Shown here in pieces: positions 12,545 through 25,019 of a DNA stretch of 64,000 nt. The translations under genes were made by a program, and so were the position numbers. The notes beneath the pieces were generated by a model. The model searched no databases. It had not been told where the DNA came from and saw only the letters and a list, made by a program, of their open reading frames with translations. How positions within the stretch are numbered: position 1 is the first letter of the stretch; each line of letters opens with the position of its first letter. This DNA comes from Sphagnum magellanicum (lineage: Eukaryota; Streptophyta; Sphagnopsida; Sphagnales; Sphagnaceae), in assembly GCA_021904315.1 (NCBI GenBank), contig CM038919.1, positions 7,750,001 to 7,814,000 of the forward strand, read 5' to 3'.

Positions 12545-14229
12545 TAAAAAGTACATTTTCCATAGTTCCAAGATGAATTTAAAATGATTCAAATGTAGAA
12601 ACAAGTGACGTGAATAGGCATTTGAACACATTTCATTTTGGCACACTCCCCAACTTGTATAAAAGGGAAGACTAAAACAAGTTGAAGATTTGTCAAATTT
12701 GAACTACTTTCCAATGTCAATTCACAAGTTCATTCTATAGCTTTTATTGTGGTGTTGCCAAGTTTACAAGAGGAGTTCAAAATTGGTGCTAGGATGAAAA
12801 AAAACCCTATTGCCGTGGAGGATGATAATTTTTTTAAATGTAGTTATTTTGGTCTTTGTACCATTTCCCACAATCCTAGGATGAGTTTGGAGTAAAGTAA
12901 GTGTTTATAAACATGCATGAGAAGACATTTTATTCTCCCACATCCTTCCAATTTGTTTTAAGTCGAAGATAGAAACAAGTTGGGATGTGGGAGGCTAAAA
13001 CACCTTGCAATGCCAATTTGGAAGTTGATTCAGTGTAATTAGAAAGGTGCACCAAGAACATGAATTGCTAATTCTACAAACTTATTGTTGAAATCTTACA
13101 CTAAATATAGTGTAGATGTGGAAGTGTAGTTGGATATGCAATAATGATTAAATAGGACTATTGGTTAACAAAAGGAATAAACAATTCTAAAATTTGCAAG
13201 GTTTTTAAAAGATTAGCAATGCATAAATTGATGCAAAAATCAATTCTTTTGGAAAACACAAAAAAAGAACTAAAGGTTTTAAAGGTAGAAATATGTATGT
13301 GTAGGGTTGTGACATAGCTCTCTTGTTTTTCAATGTTGAATGTGAGAAAAAATTATGGTGAAATCATGTTCTACTTGTATTCTATTTGACACTTTTTTTA
13401 TTACTTGAAAAGACATAATGTTCTTCACATGCATATATTGTGTGTAAACAATGTAGATAACATCTATGTTGCTTAAGGAAATAATGACTTTGTGTTTTGG
13501 CAAAATATTATATTAGCTTGTTGGATTATGTCCAATAATTTAGAGAACATTTCAAGGTGATGTAGCATATGAAATTGAACCATAAAAATCTATAAAGCTA
13601 AATGTCTATTTATAAGTGTAAGTGCAAATATTCATCACAATTCGTGAGCAAATAAATGACAATGTGAAAGAGACATCAAATATTTCACAATGTTCTAATG
13701 AGTAGGTATCTTGGGGGAAAATATGTGCACAAATAGAGTATGAAATGTTCTTCACTCCACCACAACTTAGCCTTGATAGAAATCATGAGGCGGTCAAAGC
13801 CTAGGGAAAATTTTGCTTGCTTGACAGATTATGTTGTTATCATGCAAATGTTGTACAAGAGCTTACAAAACACCTCATTGATAATTTAAATTTGCTTCCA
13901 ACAAAAAAAATAAAATTAAGAGAAGGAAAGTGTTGATCAAAACAAATTTGCATGTACAAGGACAAACTAATAATTAGTGCAAGTGGTGCAAAAGAGGATG
14001 TGCAAGGCATTCCTTGAATGCTAATGAGTTGGAGCTTTTTATTTTCTTAAAGAATAATATCATGGAACTCAAAGAGAGAGATAAAACATGTATTGAAATT
14101 CATGATCCATAAGTCATGAACCATTACCAAGCTATCGATTAAACCCATTGAAATGAGGACCAAATTTCAAAACTAAGGAAAAAATCTTCAAAAATGACTA
14201 CCATAATTTCTTTTTTAAGCACACTATGA
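12545..14229. other. AT-rich intergenic DNA, no gene seen
   Basis: No convincing coding region. 12,550-12,740 and 12,870-13,050 look like an old tandem duplication. Around 13,780-13,860 plus-strand codons loosely resemble a Copia fragment, too weak to call. Confidence 0.5.
12935..12993. repeat. Short inverted repeat (hairpin)
   Basis: CTCCCACATCC (12,935-12,945) is exactly complementary to GGATGTGGGAG (12,983-12,993). The pairing continues with CCAA/TTGG and TTGTTT/AAACAA segments around a loop of about 14 bases. Possibly a small foldback element or a small-RNA precursor. Confidence 0.6.
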
Positions 14230-14470
14230 TTATGATCACATAGATTAGGGGCTACCTAGTAGGGGTTATAGGGTACACGTACCTAAGTCCTTCCTTGCAT
14301 GTAGGCTACTTATCCATAGGTTACTCATTTACCTATGGGCTATTTACTTATTTATACACCTACCTTTTTGAGATAGGGATGATGAAATCTTTACATGGGG
14401 GCTACATAGGGCCTACCTAAAGGCCCATTTAAAGGTTACTTAGAGATTATTTAAGGGCTAATAAGGGACT
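14230..14470. repeat. Degenerate GGCTACCTAAGGG-type repeats
   Basis: Repeated words such as GGGGCTACATAGGGCCTACC in one orientation, the same family as the larger block at 15.5-16.1 kb. Confidence 0.65.
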
Positions 14471-15459
14471 TATTTAGATTAAGGTATATGGGTGCAGGTA
14501 CACACAGAAACCAAAAACCATGTCGGATAGTGGTGAAAACTATGTGAACTTTTTTATGTATGTTTTTTTCTTGCAAAACACTTTCATTTCTTCCACCCTT
14601 AGATAAAATGAAATTACCAAACAAGGCAAAGGAAATCAAACACACATAAACAAAAAAAATTGGCAACACCTTACCTGATTTGCTTAATAAGTGGATGTTT
14701 AACATGTTGGGATGTAAAGGTGCTCCCAACATGCTTTCAATTAAAGTTATTTGGGAGCCTTTCTATCATGCCTGCCCCCCAAGCACCTTATGTTAATTAT
14801 TCCAAGTTGTGCTAATTGACAAATATGAATGTTGAGGAATTCATATTAAAAATTCATTACATTAAATTTTGATTTTGGTTTTAATAAAGGACATTTGAAT
14901 TTGAACATGCATTGTGTTAGATTGTGGTTAATTTTACAAATGACCAAATAAAAGACTATTATAATAACATTAATTTGACGGTAAAGAAATTTAGATGATA
15001 GTAATCTATTATGTCCTCCATTCATAAAACACTCACAATTTAAAAGATATGGAATTTGAAATTTTTAGAAATTTAAAGTATCTTTCAAAATTTTAAATTT
15101 TCAAAAGTCCTTTAACACATGTAAATGGTGTGTAATGTGCATGACATACAAATTAAATTTGTATTTTATGATACAAGAAACAAAAACCTAAAGTAATTAA
15201 CATATTTTGGTATGATTAAAAATTGTGATAAATTTTCAAGATGAAACACAAAAGTTAGCAAAATTTACACTTTGAAAAATTCAATTTTATTCAACAATGA
15301 TTAACACAAAAACATGTGATCTATTGGGGCACTATATGTGTTTTTAATAACAAGAAGCAAAAGATTTCATTCAAAAATTCTTTCATATGAAAAAGTGAAA
15401 AATGACTAAAAAATATTCATTATCCTTTTGTAAAGTAATCCCATTGGTTCCCTTGTGTG
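14471..15459. other. AT-rich DNA, no gene seen
   Basis: The minus-strand frame at 14,451-14,732 (93 codons) shows no recognisable domain. The remainder is AT-rich with stops in all frames. Confidence 0.55.
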
Positions 15460-16140
15460 TACCCACACCCATACCTAAGGACTATTGAGGAGGCTACCCA
15501 AGGCCTGTCTAAGGGCCTGCAAAAATATTTAAAATAAACAAATATCTATAGGTTAATTAAGGGGGCTACTTAAATAACTTAAAAGGTTTTTAAAGTATAG
15601 GCTATTAAAAACCTACACAATAGTTACATAGGGATTGCTTGGGCTATTACATATGGGTTATTTAAAGACCTACCTAAATTAGGGGATATTTATGAACTAT
15701 TTAATGAACTACTTAAAGAGTTACATATGGTTCACATAGGGGTTATGGATTAACCCTAGGTAGCCCTTAGGTATCCCCCTATGTAAGCCCTATGTTACCC
15801 ACTTTTACATTATAAATTAACTGTAGGTAATCCCTTAACTAACCCTTTAAGTATCCCTTAAGTTAAGAAATCTTTAGCTAGCTTCACAAGTAGGTTTAAT
15901 GTAACCTTTAAATATATTTAGGTATCCCATAACCTAGGTATTTTAAAGTGTTTTCTTGGATTCCTTAGGTAGGCCTTAGGTAATTCCCTAAGTAGTCCTC
16001 ATATATTCCTTAACTTAGGTAGACAAGTGTTTCCCTATATAATCTCCTATGTAATCCCTAGATATCCCCTAGCTTAAGAAATCCTTAACTAATCCCTTAG
16101 GTAGACTTTGTGTAATCCCATGAATCACCTTATGTATTCC
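15460..16140. repeat. Degenerate repeat block that reverses orientation at about 15,755
   Basis: Left of about 15,755 the words read ACATAGGGGTTA or GGCTATTTAAGG. To the right they read TAACCCTAGGTAGCCC and CCCTTAAGTTAAG, the complementary sense. The centre is an imperfect palindrome, TAGGGGTTAT-GG-ATTAACCCTA. The block is a large decayed inverted repeat without coding capacity. Confidence 0.65.
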
Positions 16141-16449
16141 ATAACATAAGTAGATAGGAAACAACTCAAATAATCTTTGATTAAAGAAGAAATTTGAATT
16201 TCCTCCCTTGCGGTTTTCATTTGGCACAATTTCATTTAGTATTTTGATTATCATCCTCAATTTCAAAGAAACCCAACTCTTGTTATTAAAAACATCTAAA
16301 TCTTTATTAAAAAACACATCATAGATTAGGGAAACAAAAGAGTAAAATAAAGGAAGAGGGAGAAGTGATAGGACATTAAGTTGGTTCAAAGTTGCTATGA
16401 AAATTTATGCATGTCCATAACCGATCGCTTGTGGAAGTTGGCCATATTT

Positions 16450-19400
16450 ACATGTCAAAAACCAACATCTTGCAATATGTTAGTCGTGGTGATGGGAGGT
16501 GTGTCTTAAAGGGGTGGAAGTTGGGAAGTAATTAAGCCTATAGCTATCGCCTAACTTAAGATGGAAGACATTTACATCCTTTGTAATGTGATTGAAATTT
16601 TTTGATGAAGAAAAAGGACCAAGGTAGAAAGATGAGGGCCTTCTATCCCCTTCAAGCTCCAAATGGCATTGGCACAATTGTGTAAAAACACATCGGCATG
16701 TTTGTGTAAGCAACCAAATACCTCAATTACTAAGGGGAGGAATTGATAAGTGGGGTGTTAGTTGTGATAGCTCCTTTCCTTGGCTTGAGCTACATCCAAT
16801 GGAGCAAATCTTTGAGTTGCGTAAGATCGAGGAAGTAAATGCGCTTGTGTTGGGTTTGCAATCACAATGTCAATTCATTAATGAGAGGAGTTGAATGTGG
16901 TTGAAAGAAGTGCATGTAATTATTTTCGTTCCATGTGGAAACTAACATCTCGCACAATGGTGGCAAAGGTGTCATGAATTACATCATGGGTTCCAGTGCA
17001 TTAGTTGCCATGAACACAACATAAGAGGTGGATACCCATAAGGTAGATGGGATGTGTGCACACACATCGAATGATGCATGGAATTGAAGGATGAGGTAGT
17101 CTAAGTCATGTACGAAGTGTTATGCAAAAAATTGAGGAAGATAATTGAAAAGTTGGGAAAATTAGTCGAGCTATAAGCCAAACACCTGCCCCTAGGCTAA
17201 AACATGATAAAATTTGGCACGATGGGCCTCAAATGTTTCGTCGGAGAGTAGGTTGGAAAGGGTATGATGGTGCAAATGTTCCAAGATGGAATCTTGAAGA
17301 TGAACCATTTGTTGTTTGATGGGTTGTTCAAATGGAAGAAGACACGAACAGGTTGGGGGTAGTAGAAAATCACATGCCACATTAAAGTGTTGTTAGAAAA
17401 AAAATGTGTTGTTGTCGATTCATGCTAAAGTTTCAAGAAGGAAAGGACATTAATCAACTATAAACCTACAACTACGATTAAAGCGATAAGGGCCCAATTC
17501 CCTAAATAGGCTACTGGGGTGATGGTGGATGTCGATATAAGCCCAACACCATTGAAAGTTATTGGGAAGAAAACTTGTTTAAGAGTTAAAGGTCTTTCTA
17601 GGCTATCAAAGGATCTTGGACCTAAAAGGCGTCCAAACATTTTATGGAAGGATGAATCAAAAAAAGTAAGGGACTCTATGAAGGTGGAAGATGGAGGTGT
17701 GCATTGTAAAAAATATAATGGGTGTTGCATGAAACAACGAGTTAAAATTCCAAAGGCCACATGAACATCACCCATTCTAAGGAGAAGGTCCACATGTCGA
17801 ACATCTTCTTGCAGGGCTTTTTTTATGAAGGATGATGTGAAAGTTACGGTGCCTAGTGGAACCCTCAAGACTTTAATTCATTAAGATGGGGTGGTAAATT
17901 AGGATGGGGTGTTGAAGTCTGGTGGCAGGCCAAAAGGTGACCATGTAACGCATTTTTGAGGTTGGATGGAAAGACATATCGCACAAAATTTGGTTTGAAA
18001 GTGTTCATAAACAAATGATATAATTGAAAGGGGACTTATGATGTGAGTGTCATTTGCAATGGATGGAAATAGACAAGAGGGGAAATGACTAATTGTAGAA
18101 TGTAAAGCCCTAAAGTGAACTCAAATGAATAGTACCCCCCCAAAGGATATATTGACGATTCTTCATGTTAAATGGGATGATTGTGACATCACCTTCACGA
18201 TTATGATGATTGTAAAACAAAGGAAACTTGAATGCTTTAAAATGCACAAACGAAGGAGATGAATTGTATGATGTCCCCACATGTTATAAGGAGTTCTTAA
18301 AATATGACCCCTTTTGACACTAAATTATTGGCGTTTGCCACGTCCAGTTGAAGAACAACCTAGTCGGGGTGAAGGTCCAGAGTGCATTTGATGTCGTGCA
18401 TTACTACTTCATAGCCACCCTTAGTTGCAACTCCAAATTGGTGTGGGGAAAAATGTGTTGCATAAACTCGACGAAATTGAAGACATAAAGCGTGGCTTGT
18501 GAGTTGATACAATGCTTCCCCCACTATAATGGGACGAACTCCACCTGAAGGTTTGGTCATGGCTAAAAGGTGGTTTGCTCCAAGCACACATGCAATTTGG
18601 GGTGGAATGTGACCTTATGTAATATGAAAACAAAGTTGGAACAATTGAAAGATTCCACTTGTTGAATCTTCAAGGTGAAAACAATCCTGAAGGTGTTTAG
18701 AAACCATTCAAAAAAGAACACTTGCTAATAAATGCGGCATGTGTTGGAATGTTAACTTGAAAGAATTGGAAAAAAAAAATTGAAGTCTTGGTCCGACTTG
18801 TAGTTTTTGAAGAAAAGCGGGAAGTAGTCATTTGATTTGGGATGTAATGTGGTGAGAGCTAAGGTCGTGTCAGAGGACGTGGGTGCAAGAGAAAATGGTG
18901 CCAAAGCGCGACTTGCCCAAAAATATACATTTGCACGGTTAAGGGCTAAATTACAAAAAAAACGTTTGTGAGTTGGAAGATCATGTTGGGGGAAAGGGAT
19001 GGAGCTTGAACTGGTCGACAAAGTTTAGGCCCATTAAAAAAACTCTTTTTACAAGTTATCCTAATCGCTTGCTAGAAAACGTTTGAGTCAAATCTGTGTT
19101 TCCCTATGCCCTGTCGCCCCACCACGAAGAGGCAAAATGAGACACCATTGGGGTAGCAAAAGGAGCAAATGCCAAGCTGCCACATTGTAAGGGTCCTACG
19201 TTAGCTTATCCAATGGAAAATGAAATGCCACTTGTACATCATGTCCTAGAGTGGTGGGGATGCGGTTATACCAACGAGGATAGCAAAGGCTTAAGTGAAA
19301 AGACTCAAGGACATCTAATGTTGAAACCCAAGTCCAAGTTAATGCAGATGGAGTGGGAGTAAGGGAAGGTATTAAACTAGGATGATCATAAGGGTTTGGA

Positions 19401-19855
19401 TTGGATGAATTAGATGTTTGATAGGAATGTCAATGACAAGTTAACCCTTGACTAGTAAATTGGTGCCCACAGGTGGGACACGAAACTTTAGGTGGAGGTT
19501 GAGGCCGTGTTGAAGAAATGGGGGTAGGTTGGGGGGTATGATCAAGGCCAATTGTAAGGACCAATAAAGTGGGAAGGGGAAAATGTTTTAGCTGTGCATG
19601 ATCAAGGAAATTTGGAAAAGCGTAAGGTTGGGAACCTTCATTCACATGAAGGGTTGGGGGTTGGTAAGGGGGACTAGTAGGTGGTGTATGATTTGTTAGA
19701 ATCAGAGGGGTAACTAGTGGGTGGTTTGTGGTTTGCATGGGGGATGAGGTGGAGGATAGGTTGGTGGTGTCGTATGATGAGGCGAATGGGCGATGGGAAT
19801 TACGAGGTTCGATGAGACGAGATGAGTTGGGGGACAGGGGACATTTGGTCTCCAT
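16450..19855 (-). pseudogene. Decayed non-LTR retroelement: zinc finger, reverse transcriptase, nuclease-like C-terminus
   Basis: Reading right to left, an open frame from an ATG at 19,855 to 19,430 ends in SCPTCGHQFTSQGLTCH, an N-terminal C2H2-type finger. The RT region follows: PSGGVRPIIVGEALYQLTS at about 18,550, FSPHQFGVATKGG near 18,440, then the first catalytic motif LQLDVANA at about 18,340. The second catalytic motif reads IANDTHIISP (18,063-18,031), so one of its paired aspartates is Asn. The thumb and later region is 17,868-17,458. Near the end, DIVIANPT (16,871-16,848) with the preceding basic region resembles a PD-(D/E)XK restriction-like endonuclease. That order suggests an R2-like or Utopia-like non-LTR element rather than the usual plant L1. 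Several frameshifts and stops (for example TAG for Trp after LDLHPD) make it inactive. Confidence 0.72.
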
Positions 19856-19859
19856 GTGG

Positions 19860-20949
19860 TAGGAGGTCTACTATGACCATGGGCCCACTTTCTAAAAATT
19901 GCCTACCATTACAAAGTAATCCTAAATTTACAAAGTTAATCACACAATATTAAACAAAACAAAAGAAAAAAGTAAGAAACTTTCCAAGAAGTCCTTTGCT
20001 AAGGCATTATGCCAAGGCAAAACCTTAATTTTGTTATGGGTTTATGTGTCACAATCATTAAGCTACTAGATTCAACAAAACTTATACATTTTTATACCCA
20101 AATATTAGAGTGGGACCTATTTGTGCAATCATAGATAGGTCCTAAGTTTTAAAGATTGCCTATTTCAACAAGATAATTTTAAACCTATAAAGCCAACCAT
20201 GTGAGATTGGACAAATCAAATGGAAAAAAATAATGAATTATTACAAACGAGCAAGTCTTATTTCAAATGATAACTGAACTTTAATTTTGACATAACTTTC
20301 AACATCATCATCTTTATTTTACTAGGTTTGACACAACCTATATACTTTTAAAAGAACTATTGTGTAAGAATGAGGGGTTTAAAAAATTCTAATATTCTAT
20401 TCTTTGGACTACCCAACTAATGTAACACCCAACTTCAATAATAGAAAAACATTCTAGATTTAATCTTTTGCTTTTAAAAAAAAAATCTTAGAAAACATAT
20501 TATTGGTGAATGATTAGCTATTAAGTATTGACACGTTCACACTTACAATGCATTTATATACATATCTTCCTTTGCTATTTTTTTAGGACTGTGATAAGAA
20601 CTAAGAAAAACTAAGATTGTGGCGAAATTTCTTTCTGCATAGTAGAAATTTTCTATTATGCTTAGTTTGAATATAATGACTAGATTCTTGGGATAAAAAA
20701 CTTTTTAAGCTTGACAAAAGTATATAAAAAGAGGACCCATCACAAAACAAAACCTAGACAAAATTAAAGCAAAAAAAACACAAAACCTATCTTCTTTTAA
20801 CCTTTTTACCTTTGTTCTTTTGTTATTTATTGATGCTAGTGTTGTTGTCATCACTATCCTCCTCCTTTGTTCCAAAAAGTGGTTGCTTTCATATGTCCTA
20901 CTGTGCTAAGAAAATCTAGAAAATTTAAAAAACCTAAACCTTCACTGCC
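19860..20949. other. AT-rich intergenic DNA, no gene seen
   Basis: Beyond the start of the retroelement frame there is AT-rich sequence without motifs. The element's 5' untranslated region may occupy its left part. Confidence 0.5.
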
Positions 20950-22924
20950 ACTGGTTTTTCTCCTTCCTAGTTCTTCTTTCTAGGGAAGGGTGTGGATGTG
21001 AGTTTCAATGTGACTAAGTTTATTGGGTGCTTTGTCAACAAACCCAGATGAGCTAAGAAAAAACCCTAGATGAAATCCTAGCTCCTTGTAGGACAATTCA
21101 AACCAACACATACTATTTGATTTTGAAAAGTGTTTTCATCATCCCATACCTTTGGAACCATAAGCATACAAAGTAATCATATTAAAAAAGGCTACAAAAT
21201 TCATACTTGTCATGGTCCAGTAGCCATGTGGCGAAGAAGATGCTTTTATTTATGTTTAGGCAAGCCATCTTCTTCTCTCTTTAAATCTAAAATTTGTACA
21301 AAAATGTGTTCAGCAAGGTATTTAGGAGATGAAGTACAATAAAGAGTAAACAAGAAAAAAAGAGCAAGCATCAAAAGATTGAAAGAAAAAACACTAAGAT
21401 GCTTTGAATTTTTTCTCCTTTACACACTCGACTGCATGCCTGGCTTGTTTGCCAGCCGTTGATCATCAGCCTGACTGACCGACCTCTCTCACAACGCTCT
21501 TCCCTCTTCTGTGTCTTCCTGCCTTTCCTTTTTCCTGAGCCCTTGGGTTTTACTGACTTTGACTTTGTGGATAACTTTTTTTTTTGTCTTAGGCCCTCAT
21601 TGTGGGAATGCCTATGTCCACCTCCGGGCTTTAACTTATACAAAACATTTGTATTTTCTCCTGTTGCCCAGTTCACCTAGTTGCTATTGGTCTTGGGCAT
21701 TACCCTGTGTAAAACAATGGCAGGATTTTGTTTTTTATTTTTTCTTGTGATACCTCCTGGGTAGCAAGGGAGAAAAAGAAGACAAGAGGCAAAGTATTTC
21801 TAAAAACAAAACACTTGCTCTGCATTTCAAAAAGTGGCATTTCATTTTTGGAAATGCCCATTAGCTTGCTGAGCACAGATTGCGCTTGATAGAGGGTCCG
21901 TTATATACACTGGAAAAAAATTTGGCCGTTAATTAGGTAATGGTTGGATTGCCTTGTAGTGAGGATGAGCTCTGCATTTGGAACTCCCACATTTCTGAAA
22001 TCCAATCTTGTAAGAATATTCATCTCTACTGTTAACTACCAATTTCATTGGTAAGAAAGTATTGGATGTACTCTCTCTTTCTGAAATCTGACAGATTGTA
22101 AACTACGATGCTTGATAGAACTTAAGCATAGCAGAAGGCTATGGTCAAGAGAGTTCCAGCGGGCACCAAGGTGAGGTGTGCATTGAGGGACTCTCATTAG
22201 TTATGACACAATGAGCTTTTTCCTTTGCCATTGAGTCCTCGTGCCTGGTAAATCCTTTCAACGATGTCCTGTACAGTGATGTCCTTTGTGGAAAAATATC
22301 ACCACCAGGCTTCCACTGCCAAGGCAGAAGCAATGTGTGGAGTTCATTATATGGCCCGTCCACCTAAGTACACACAGGATCGCTGTCTACGTACGTGAAG
22401 ACCTGCCAGATTTTCCCCAGTGTAGTTGGACGTCGCGTTACAGGGCGAAATTTTGCCTGTGCAAGAATTCTGGTGGGCTTTTATGTTTCACATAGGTAAT
22501 GCCCACTTAGCTCCCTGCAACGCCTGTCACCCCGTTTCATGCGATCTTTAAGTGCACTAAAGCTCTTGGGTGAAGGGCATTATTGGATTTGGGCCATTCT
22601 CGGCTTCGCCTACTGCGAGGCCTTATGTTGGTAAAGCCTTTGCCCTTAGTCTTTACCTACCCCCTAAAACCCTGCTGGAATTTCTGTAGTATATCTGTGG
22701 GGCAAATGCCCAGTGGATTTGCCCCAGTGAGCATTCAGTTTTTGAAAATGTACCTCTTTTTTTTCATTTTTTTGGTCTGTATTATAAAAAAAATGAGAAA
22801 AGGATGCAAGGTTTTATGTACAATAAAGCCCTCATCTGTGGGCTTTTATTGGAGCCGTGTTTGTGCTCACCTTGGCCTCACAGGCCCTTATAACTTTGGT
22901 AAAGTCCATTGCCTTGAGTTTTCT
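20950..22924. other. GC-richer island without identifiable gene
   Basis: Base composition rises clearly from about 21,400 to 22,924 and several 60-140-codon frames appear on both strands (for example 22,583-23,008). None shows a family motif, and overlapping frames look equally good. Words of the type TTGGTAAAG(C/T)C recur at 22,630 and 22,894 with GGGC(A/T)TTATTGGA nearby, hinting at internal duplication of about 270 bp. CCTTGTAGTG at about 21,950 resembles a CACTA end but has no partner. It may be the remains of an element or of a non-coding gene part. Confidence 0.45.
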
Positions 22925-22935
22925 GGCCAGAGTGA

Positions 22936-22961
22936 ACCAGCACCCACGAATGCACCAGTTG
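22936..22961 (+). repeat. Left terminal inverted repeat of element 1
   Basis: Core CAGCACCCACGAATGCACC followed by AGTTGG. It pairs with 26,016-26,044 in inverse orientation and matches the left end of element 2 at 30,824-30,847. Confidence 0.65.
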
Positions 22962-23219
22962 GCCATTCTGTTCATAGGATGGGCTGCATTTCTTCATGTA
23001 GTTCCTGACCCTGTGTTAAGCTAAGATTGTATCACAGTCAACCTTTTTGGGCTGCTGACCTTTGACCCTTCTTATTTGTGGAGTGTTTTGTTCTCAACCC
23101 TGACCATATTACCCTCCAACCTAGTCCCTCTAATTCCCTAGTTACCCTACTAACCTAGCTACATTATGACCTACATCTTGGCTCTATCTACTAACCTCTT
23201 ACCCACTTACCTACCCTTT

Positions 23220-24010
23220 ATTTTTTCATGGCTAAACCTCTTTCTTTATTAAACCTTTGCCTTGTGGCATAACTTCTAACTCTTATTAGCTAAATTTATA
23301 TCTATTAACAAAACTTTCATCTTTCCATGGTTAAATTTTTACATGTTGGCAAAATCTCTATATTTTCTTAGATAAAAGCTTATCTCTTGGCAAAACTTTT
23401 CTCCTTTCATGAAAACACTTTTATTTCTCAACAAAACTTATATGTTTTCTTGGCTAAACCTTTACATTTTGGCAAAAATTTAAAAAATTCTTAACTATAC
23501 CTATATCTATTGGTGAAACCTCCATCTTTTCATGGCTAAACCATTACACAATGGCAAAAGTTCTATTTATTTTTGACTAAACTTTTACCTCTTGGCAAAA
23601 CTTTAAACTCTTCCTAGCTAAATTTTTATTTTTTAGTAAAACTTCTATCTTTTTTTGGTTAAACCTTTATCACTTAAAAAAACTTTTAATTCTTCCTAGT
23701 TAAACCTCTACTTTTTGGCAAAACCTTTATCTTTTTTCTAACTAAACTTTTAGCTTTTAATAAAACATTTATTTCTTCTCAGTTAAGCTTTTACAAATTG
23801 GAAAAACTTTTAATTCTTCTTTGTTAAACCTTTATCTCTTGACAAAACTTCTATTTTTCACAATTGAACTCCTACCTATTGGCAAAACCTCTATTTTTTT
23901 TTGGTTAAATTTTGATCTTTTGAATTTTTTTTTTTTTTTCATGGCTAAACTTATACCTTTTGACAAAAAATTTATATTTTCTTAAATTAACCTAAAGATT
24001 ATTTTTTCAA
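23220..24010. repeat. Degenerate TGGCAAAACTT / GGCTAAACCTTTA array
   Basis: About 0.8 kb of imperfect units alternating TGGCTAAACCTTTAC and TTGGCAAAACTTCTAT, roughly 50-60 bases per double unit. No coding capacity. It lies in the left half of element 1. Confidence 0.75.
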
Positions 24011-25019
24011 CAAAATCTTTTAACAAAACTTTTTAACTACCCTATTAACCTAGCTATCTTATTGACCTAGTTACATTATTGATCTAACTTGTTTTTTATT
24101 TGTGTACATACCTACATGCCTAGCCACTGACCTACCTACATACCTAATTACTTACTTACCCACCCACCTACTCACCTATCATTTACATGATGTTAATGTT
24201 TGCCAACATATGATATGCAAAAATATGAAAGTATTACATTAAATGAACTAACAACCATTTTAATCATATTTTTTAGAAATTTTCTTATTAATGACAATTA
24301 GTTTTATTCTTCTACTTTAAAAAAAAAATCATCATCATCATTTTTTTCATTAAACATGCATATTTTATGTCCAACATTTGGGAATTGCACAAACCATCTA
24401 AATAAACTAAATAGCATTTTATGTTTCAATGTGAGTATTGCTAAATCATTCTAACAAAATTAATGTTTATTTTGTGACCATTATGCAAGTATTTCACATT
24501 GTACTTTATGTTTTTCAAGTTCTTTTAATGCAACATTGCAATATGTTTGAAACTTGTATTTTTCAGGAAAATTTCAACAAAATCTTAAAACAATGCTCAC
24601 ATTCAAGGCATACAAACATAATACAACTATGAGGTTACAATTGTAATAAGACAAAAATTGTATGTATTGATGCAAATATTGCATTTATCTTGAAATTTTA
24701 AAAAATGTCAAAAAAATGGAAACATGAATTCCATGCCATTGTTTATGCCTAAGAAACCTAAATAAGATATACATGTTATTTTTTAACATCAAGAGACCAC
24801 TTTTTGAAACTATTTTCATTAACCACCATTTCATGTGTTCATCAATAAGTTCTTGTTGTAACCACCTTAGTAGCATGTTGATGAGTGTAAAATTGATAAT
24901 CCTACAATTGGAGTTGAATGGCATTGGTCATAAATTGATATTTCATAGTTATTCAAAGTTTACATCAAACACATGATACACATTAATATGCAAGTTTGAA
25001 AAATGTAAACCAAACCCCC
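24011..25019. other. Element 1 interior, CCTAC-rich then AT-rich, no gene
   Basis: 24,100-24,180 is a run of CTACCTAC-like words. The rest is AT-rich. The short overlapping frames at 24,438-24,976 have no motifs. Confidence 0.55.

Noticed and set aside
13740..14000. Weak Copia-like reading near KPRENFACLTDYV
   Set aside because: Too short and unsupported by neighbouring domains.
21945..21965. CCTTGTAGTG resembling the right end of the CACTA element
   Set aside because: Only ten bases match and no left partner is visible within range.
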